A stretch of 64,000 nt of DNA from Haliea sp040221975 (GTDB lineage: Bacteria > Pseudomonadota > Gammaproteobacteria > Pseudomonadales > Halieaceae): the NCBI GenBank assembly GCA_040221975.1, contig JAVJWR010000007.1, positions 1 through 64,000 of the forward strand. The letters are read 5' to 3'. Below are positions 58,975 through 64,000 of this stretch, piece after piece. Below the pieces are notes generated by a model, which saw only the letters and a list, made by a program, of their open reading frames with translations, ran no database searches and was not told the DNA's origin. Made by a program: the position numbers and the translations under genes. Each line of letters begins with the position of its first letter. The first letter of the stretch is position 1.

Positions 58975-60677
58975 GTTTCGTCTCCAGGGTTACCTGTCTC
59001 AATACCCAATTCGCGGGACATGTGCTCCCGCATGAGGAATTTCTGGATCTTGCCGGTCACGGTCATGGGGAATTCGTCCACCAGGCGCACATGCCGGGGA
59101 ACCTTGAAATGGGTGATCTGCCCGGCACAGTATTCCAGGATATGCTCCACTTCCACGGAAGAGCCCTCCCGCAGCTTGATCCAGGCGCAGACCTGCTCGC
59201 CGTAGCGGTGGTCGGCGACCCCGAAGACCTGCGCTTCCTGTATCTCTGGATGGGTATAGAGAAATTCCTCGACCTCGCGCGGGTAGATGTTCTCGCCACC
59301 GCGAATGATCATGTCCTTGATCCGGCCCGTGACCTGGGTATAGCCCTCCGCATCCATGACCCCGATATCCCCGGAATGCAGCCAGCCATCGCGGTCGATG
59401 GTCTCCGCAGTGCGCTCCGGGTCATCCCAGTAACCGCGCATGACCCCATAGCCCCGGCAACAAATCTCACCCTTCTCGCCTACCGGCACGATCTTGCCTT
59501 CGGCATCGACGATCTTGATCTCGCAATGGGGGGCCGGGCGACCGACGGTGCTGACGCGCTTGTCAATAGAGTCGTCGGACGAGGTCATGTGATTGACGGG
59601 GCTGGTCTCGGTCTGGCCGTAGGCGATCAGCACATCCTCCATGTGCATTCTGCCTACTACCCGCTTCATGACTTCTACCGGACAGGTAGCACCCGCCATG
59701 ATCCCGGTGCGGAGACTGCTGAGATCGTAGTCATTGAAGTCGGGGAGATCGAGTTCGGCAATGAACATGGTGGGGACGCCATGCAGCGCCGTACAGCGCT
59801 CCTCGGTCACGGTGGCCAGCGTTGCCGCCGGATCAAAGGCTTCTCCGGGAAATACCGCGGCCGCACCGTGAGTGATGCACGCCAGGTTACCCATCACCAT
59901 GCCGAAGCAGTGGTACAGGGGCACAGGAATGCACAGTCGATCGTGCTCCGTCAGGCGCATGCCATCGCCCACGAGCTTGCCATTATTGAGGATATTGAGA
60001 TGGGTCAGGGTGGCACCCTTGGGATTGCCGGTAGTACCGCTGGTGAACTGTATATTGATCGCATCAGCTGGCGACAGCGATTCCGCCCGCTGCCGCAGTG
60101 CCCGTCGGTCAGTACCAGCACCGCTGGCACAGACCGCGGCAAAATTGAACATGCCCGGCGTGCTGTCCGCTCCCATACTGATCACCCGCTGCAGGTCCGG
60201 CAAGCGCTGTGAGCGCAGCGCGCCCGCCGCGCAGCTCTCCAGTTCGGGCGCGAGAGTCTGCAGCATGCCCAGGTAGTCGCTGGTCTTGAAGTGATGCGCG
60301 GTGATGAGCGTTCGACACTGCACCTTGTTCAGCGCATATTCCAGCTCATAAAGGCGATAAGCGGGATTGATGCACACCATGATGGCGCCAATTTTTGCGG
60401 TGGCGAACTGGGTCAGGCACCACTCGCTGGAATTCGGCCCCCAGATCCCGACCCGCTCTCCCGCTTCCACGCCCAGGGCCAGCAGCCCGCAGGCGAGGTC
60501 ATCCACACGCTGCTGGTACTCGCGATAACTCCAGCGCACCTCCTGATGCCTGACCACGAGAGCTTCATGATCCGGGAATTGCGCGACCGTTGCATCAAAA
60601 GCCTCACCGATGGTCTGGTAAAGAAGAGGCTGGTCCGTGGGGCCATCCGCTGCACTGAGTGCAAGTTGCCTGTTCAT
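58971..60677 (-). CDS. Acyl-CoA synthetase, AMP-binding family (first copy)
   Basis: 568-residue adenylate-forming enzyme activating a carboxylic acid to its CoA thioester. Motifs: P-loop-like TSGTTGNPKGATLTH, YGQTETSP, the STVGRPAPH segment, SGDIGVMDAEGYTQVTGRIKD and the catalytic lysine in MTVTGKIQK. It resembles fatty-acyl-CoA synthases of the FadK/PA2557 type, but chain-length preference cannot be read off. It ends inside the start of qhpA (ATGA). Ribosome site is AGGA at about 12 bases. Possible role: activating the acid derived from the amine product. Confidence 0.9.
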   Translation of the reverse strand: MNRQLALSAADGPTDQPLLYQTIGEAFDATVAQFPDHEALVVRHQEVRWSYREYQQRVDDLACGLLALGVEAGERVGIWGPNSSEWCLTQFATAKIGAIMVCINPAYRLYELEYALNKVQCRTLITAHHFKTSDYLGMLQTLAPELESCAAGALRSQRLPDLQRVISMGADSTPGMFNFAAVCASGAGTDRRALRQRAESLSPADAINIQFTSGTTGNPKGATLTHLNILNNGKLVGDGMRLTEHDRLCIPVPLYHCFGMVMGNLACITHGAAAVFPGEAFDPAATLATVTEERCTALHGVPTMFIAELDLPDFNDYDLSSLRTGIMAGATCPVEVMKRVVGRMHMEDVLIAYGQTETSPVNHMTSSDDSIDKRVSTVGRPAPHCEIKIVDAEGKIVPVGEKGEICCRGYGVMRGYWDDPERTAETIDRDGWLHSGDIGVMDAEGYTQVTGRIKDMIIRGGENIYPREVEEFLYTHPEIQEAQVFGVADHRYGEQVCAWIKLREGSSVEVEHILEYCAGQITHFKVPRHVRLVDEFPMTVTGKIQKFLMREHMSRELGIETGNPGDET

Positions 60678-60706
60678 TGTTCTGTGTGTCCTGTCCTGTT
60701 GGCGAG

Positions 60707-60721
60707 GCTGCCGCGGGCAGC
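60707..60721 (-). repeat. Small GC hairpin between the two acyl-CoA synthetase genes
   Basis: GCTGCC-GCG-GGCAGC, six-base arms, inside the 76-base gap. No T-tract follows, so it is not a clear terminator; it might tune the read-through or mRNA stability. Confidence 0.3.
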
Positions 60722-60753
60722 GCCCCCCCGGGAGATTGCCACCGTGTATTCGC

Positions 60754-62373
60754 TCAAACCCTGCCCCACTCCTTCTCGCGCAGCTCCACCCGACGGATCT
60801 TGCCGCTGACGGTCTTGGGCAACTCCGCGACGAACTCGATGCGGCGGGGATATTTGTAGGGTGCGGTGACCGCTTTCACATGGTCCTGCAGCTCGCGACT
60901 CAAGGCCTCGCCAGGTTCATGCCCCGGTGCCAGCACGACAAAGGCCTTGACGACTTCCCCACGCTGCTCGTCCGGACTCGCGACTACTGCCGACTCGGCC
61001 ACGGCAGGGTGTTCGATCAGAGCGCTTTCCACCTCAAACGGACCGATCCGGTAACCCGCGGAAAGAATGACATCATCGGCACGGCTGACAAACCAGAAGT
61101 AGGCATCATCATCCACGCGAGCCCGGTCTCCGGTGATATACCAATCCCCGCGGAAACTGCGGGCGGTCTTGTCCGCCTCCCCCTTGTAGCCGACGAAGAG
61201 CCCCAGCGGTGGCTCCGGCCGGACCCGAACCGCGAGGTCTCCCTCTACCCCCGGGGCCACAACATTGCCGTCATCGTCGATAACCTGCAGGTCAATACCC
61301 GGCGCCGGCTTGCCCATGGAACCATAGCGCGGCTCCATCCCGCGATAGTTGCCGCACAGCAGTACGGTCTCCGTTTGCCCGTAGCCATCGTGGATAACGA
61401 TTCCGGTATGCCGCTGCCAGGCGCCGATAACTTCCGGGTTCAGCGGCTCACCCGCACCCACGCAATGCCGCAGGGCGGCGAAGCGATAGTTTTCCAGGGG
61501 TTGCTGGACGAACATCCGGTAGATCGTGGGAGCACCGCAGAAGGTGGTCACCGGATACTGCGACAACAGCTCCAGGGTTCGCTGTGGGTTGAAGCTGGCG
61601 CTGTGGTGCACGAAAAGGGCCGCACCCTGGTACCAGGGTCCGAAGTAGCTGCTCCAGGCCGCCTTCGCCCAGCCGGTATCGGAGCAGTTCCAGTGCAGAT
61701 CATCCGGCCCCAGGTCCAGCCAGTACTTGCCGGTAGTCTGGTGTGCCAGGCCGTAACCGTGACTGTGCAGGCACATCTTGGGGAAGCCTGTAGTGCCGGA
61801 AGTGAAATAGCACATGGCCTCGTCGCTTGCCAGGCTTGCAACCGCCGGAAAGCTCACGGGCTGACGGGGCACTGCGTCACGATAGTCTATCCAGCCTTCG
61901 CGAGTGCCATCCACCAGCACCCGTGCCCGCAGTGCAGGCAGATCGGCCAGCACCTCGTCGACCTTGCCGGCATTGGCGCTGTCGGTGACCACGCAGGTAG
62001 CAGCCGCGGCCGCGCCCCGGTAGGCGATATCCTTGGCCGACAGCTGAGTGGTACCGGGGCTGATAACGACACCCATGCGCAGGGCAGCGGTAAACACCTC
62101 CCACCAGGCAATCTGCCGCCCCAGGATCATGAGCACATAATCGCCCCGCCTGACTCCCGCCGCCGACAGCAGATTGGCGACACGACAGGAGCTTTCTGCT
62201 ATCTGGGCAAAAGTGCGTCGCTCCTCATGCCCTTCGTCATCCACCCACAGCAGTGCCAGCTTGTCCGGATTCTGTGCCGCCCAGTAATCGACCACGTCAG
62301 CGGCAAAATTGAAGTACTCCGGACGCGGCCACTGGAACTCCCTGTAGGCGGTCTGATAATCGTGTTCTGGCAT
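60754..62373 (-). CDS. Medium-chain/aryl acyl-CoA synthetase (ACSM-like)
   Basis: 539-residue adenylate-forming enzyme related to medium-chain acyl-CoA ligases (ACSM type) and acetyl-CoA synthetases: YFTSGTTGFPKMCLHSH, DGYGQTETV, GDRARVDDDAYFWFVSRADDVI and the final KTVSGKIRR with the catalytic lysine. ATG 62373 is chosen; the TTG at 62397 would overlap the upstream gap. It starts 30 bases after the TonB receptor stop. The substrate acid is unknown; medium-chain or aromatic acids fit the family. Confidence 0.9.
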   Translation of the reverse strand: MPEHDYQTAYREFQWPRPEYFNFAADVVDYWAAQNPDKLALLWVDDEGHEERRTFAQIAESSCRVANLLSAAGVRRGDYVLMILGRQIAWWEVFTAALRMGVVISPGTTQLSAKDIAYRGAAAAATCVVTDSANAGKVDEVLADLPALRARVLVDGTREGWIDYRDAVPRQPVSFPAVASLASDEAMCYFTSGTTGFPKMCLHSHGYGLAHQTTGKYWLDLGPDDLHWNCSDTGWAKAAWSSYFGPWYQGAALFVHHSASFNPQRTLELLSQYPVTTFCGAPTIYRMFVQQPLENYRFAALRHCVGAGEPLNPEVIGAWQRHTGIVIHDGYGQTETVLLCGNYRGMEPRYGSMGKPAPGIDLQVIDDDGNVVAPGVEGDLAVRVRPEPPLGLFVGYKGEADKTARSFRGDWYITGDRARVDDDAYFWFVSRADDVILSAGYRIGPFEVESALIEHPAVAESAVVASPDEQRGEVVKAFVVLAPGHEPGEALSRELQDHVKAVTAPYKYPRRIEFVAELPKTVSGKIRRVELREKEWGRV

Positions 62374-62403
62374 TATTCTTATACTCTCCGCTGACAATTG
62401 TAC

Positions 62404-64000
62404 TTATCCGCCCCAGTTATAGCGCAAGGATAAACCCCACCAGCGCGGCCTGCCATAGTACTGCTCGGTAATGCCAAACACATCCAGTCCTGACAAGTCG
62501 AAGGTCTGAACCAGGTATTCCTCGTCAGCAAGGTTCTTGACGAAGGCCGTTGCCTGCCAGCGCAGGTCGGTTGAAGTCCAGGACAATGAGGCATTGGTCA
62601 CCGTATATCCGGATTCGGTTACGGTCTCAGCCTCGGTCAGGGCGAAATAATGCTCGGAACGATACACTGCGTCCGCCTGCACAGCCAGCTTGCCACCGAG
62701 CGCGGGCCACTCATAGCGGATGAGCGCATTCAGGTTCCATTCCGGGGACTGCACAGATGACACGGTTCTGCCATCAAGGTCCACATCGATATCATTCCAG
62801 GCTGCGCCCAGGAGAATATCCAGGCCCGGGATGGGGTTGGCCTGCAGTTCCAGTTCCGCACCTACACTCTCCGCATCGGTGTTGAAAGTTATGGTATCGA
62901 TGCCAATAATGAAGAATGCCTGATAATCATTGTAGTCGTAGTAGTACGCCGCACCATTGAGCTGTGCGAGGCCACCTGCCAGGGTGCTCTTGAATCCGAC
63001 CTCAAAAGCATCCAGTTGCTCGGGGTCATACGACATGGTGGCGTCGTCGTAGTCGAGTGGCGGCGACAGCGGGAAGATCGGCGCATTGAAGCCACCCCCA
63101 CGGACCCCGCGGTTCCAGCCCCCATACACCAGCAGGTCGTCACCCGCCATCCAGTCGAGTTGCAGTCTTGCCGACCACTCCTTGTCCTCGCGGCTGCCCT
63201 CATAGGCAGCAAGTTCGACCACATTGGCGAGATTACCTCCCGCGTTGAATCCCCGGGCGTCGGGATCCAGGAATTCGACTGCATTGGTGCCATAGGCGAA
63301 CTCCTTTTCGTCCTGGATATAGCGACCACCGACAATCAGCGTCAACTCATTGCTGAGCGGAACATCCAGCTGACCGAACAGTGAAATCGACTCCAGCTCG
63401 GAAACATAGGCGTTGTTAAGTCCGGCCTCCGCGCCCGGTGTCCGGGCGATACCAATGTCGTCGTAAACCGGGCCAATGAAGGGTTCGGTGATGGCGCCAT
63501 TGGTATCGTTGATCTTCAGGTCCATGTAATAAAGACCGGCCACCCAGTCGAAGGACTCTGTTTCGCCATCCAGCCGCAGCTCCTGCGATACCTGCTCGGC
63601 ATCGGTCGTCAGGTAGAAATTAAATACCGACACTGGCGAGGCATCTGAGTCCTCAATGTAAACACGCTCCACATTGGAGATGTCGCTGATCGATGTCAGA
63701 TTGAAATCGTCGAAGCGCCAATTGAGAGTCGCACTAAAGCCATTGGTCTCCAGGTCATTGAAGCCGGGATCGTCGTAGTCGCCGGCGTAGACATCGCCAT
63801 CGTTATCGATGTATCCAAGAACCGGGTTTAACTCATCCGGCGTCAGCTCGCCAGAGCGTATTGACGAAACATTTTCAAAGAAGCCGGTGCGTATGTCCTG
63901 TTCCGACATCCTTGCGTTGAGAAGAATGTCGAGGTTCTCCTGCGGGGAGAACAATACCTGCATTCGTGCCGCGAGATCATCGGCATTGTTCAGCTTGGTG
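62404..64000 (-). CDS. TonB-dependent receptor, N-terminus outside window
   Basis: The frame is open to the window edge, so only the C-terminal 531 residues or so are seen; the internal ATG at 63963 is not the start (residues before it read LNNADDLAARMQ). Barrel strands and the aromatic C-terminus (LSLRYNWGG) are typical. It lacks its signal peptide and TonB box only because of the cut. It lies directly upstream of two acyl-CoA synthetases and the qhp genes, with 30-base spacing, and is probably the import step of that operon. Ligand unknown. Confidence 0.9.
   Translation of the reverse strand, partial: TKLNNADDLAARMQVLFSPQENLDILLNARMSEQDIRTGFFENVSSIRSGELTPDELNPVLGYIDNDGDVYAGDYDDPGFNDLETNGFSATLNWRFDDFNLTSISDISNVERVYIEDSDASPVSVFNFYLTTDAEQVSQELRLDGETESFDWVAGLYYMDLKINDTNGAITEPFIGPVYDDIGIARTPGAEAGLNNAYVSELESISLFGQLDVPLSNELTLIVGGRYIQDEKEFAYGTNAVEFLDPDARGFNAGGNLANVVELAAYEGSREDKEWSARLQLDWMAGDDLLVYGGWNRGVRGGGFNAPIFPLSPPLDYDDATMSYDPEQLDAFEVGFKSTLAGGLAQLNGAAYYYDYNDYQAFFIIGIDTITFNTDAESVGAELELQANPIPGLDILLGAAWNDIDVDLDGRTVSSVQSPEWNLNALIRYEWPALGGKLAVQADAVYRSEHYFALTEAETVTESGYTVTNASLSWTSTDLRWQATAFVKNLADEEYLVQTFDLSGLDVFGITEQYYGRPRWWGLSLRYNWGG

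Noticed and set aside
1..64000. tRNA, rRNA, CRISPR arrays, insertion sequences or prophage
   Set aside because: No cloverleaf-like gene, spaced direct repeats, transposase, integrase or terminal inverted repeat was recognised in any intergenic stretch; small tRNA-like elements inside genes cannot be excluded by eye.

Overview
The window looks like a chromosome segment of a marine-type gammaproteobacterium, probably near Cellvibrionales/Halieaceae. This is inferred from the high GC of most of it, the TonB receptors, and the gammaproteobacterial gene order nnr-tsaE-ami-mutL-miaA-hfq-hflX-hflK-hflC-DUF2065-purA beside queG, orn, rsgA and psd, which is also found in Escherichia coli. No rRNA, tRNA, CRISPR array, integrase or insertion sequence was seen.

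Region 1 (1-9.0 kb) is visibly more AT-rich than the rest and looks like an accessory island. It holds a TonB-dependent receptor, two paralogous GntR-type regulators, and between them two serine beta-lactamase-fold hydrolases. One of these is fused to a VanX/DdpX-type D-Ala-D-Ala dipeptidase domain with all expected metal and catalytic residues. The set reads as a locally controlled system for peptide (possibly D-amino-acid or muropeptide) uptake and cleavage.

Region 2 (9.2-15.9 kb) carries an Anbu proteasome-like protease coupled to an AMP/thymidine phosphorylase-like enzyme and a PRPP synthase-like enzyme. Convergent to it is an overlapping operon of circularly permuted ATP-grasp, alpha-E and zinc-peptidase genes, partners known from Anbu loci. 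Region 3 (16-23.4 kb) holds an orphan molybdopterin oxidoreductase, a MATE exporter, LemA plus a membrane M48 peptidase, a bare AraC-type DNA-binding protein and a MAPEG protein.

Region 4 (23.4-41 kb) is the housekeeping block: purA, hisZ, DUF2065, hflC/K/X, hfq, miaA, mutL, amidase, tsaE and nnr on the minus strand, divergent queG, a membrane FHA protein, orn, rsgA and psd. A strong intrinsic terminator separates hflC from DUF2065-hisZ-purA. Region 5 (41-50.5 kb) has an RND efflux pair translationally coupled to psd, a PIN-PhoH ATPase and RNase II driven by divergent sigma70-like promoters, and asnS.

Region 6 (50.6-64 kb) is a complete quinohemoprotein amine dehydrogenase locus. The structural genes qhpA, qhpB and qhpC are interleaved with the maturation genes qhpD (radical SAM), qhpF (peptide exporter) and qhpE (leader protease); the flavin monooxygenase qhpG lies convergent. 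The qhp genes follow, in one apparent operon, a TonB receptor (cut by the window edge) and two acyl-CoA synthetases. This suggests a route that takes up an amine-bearing substrate, oxidises it in the periplasm and activates the resulting acid with CoA.
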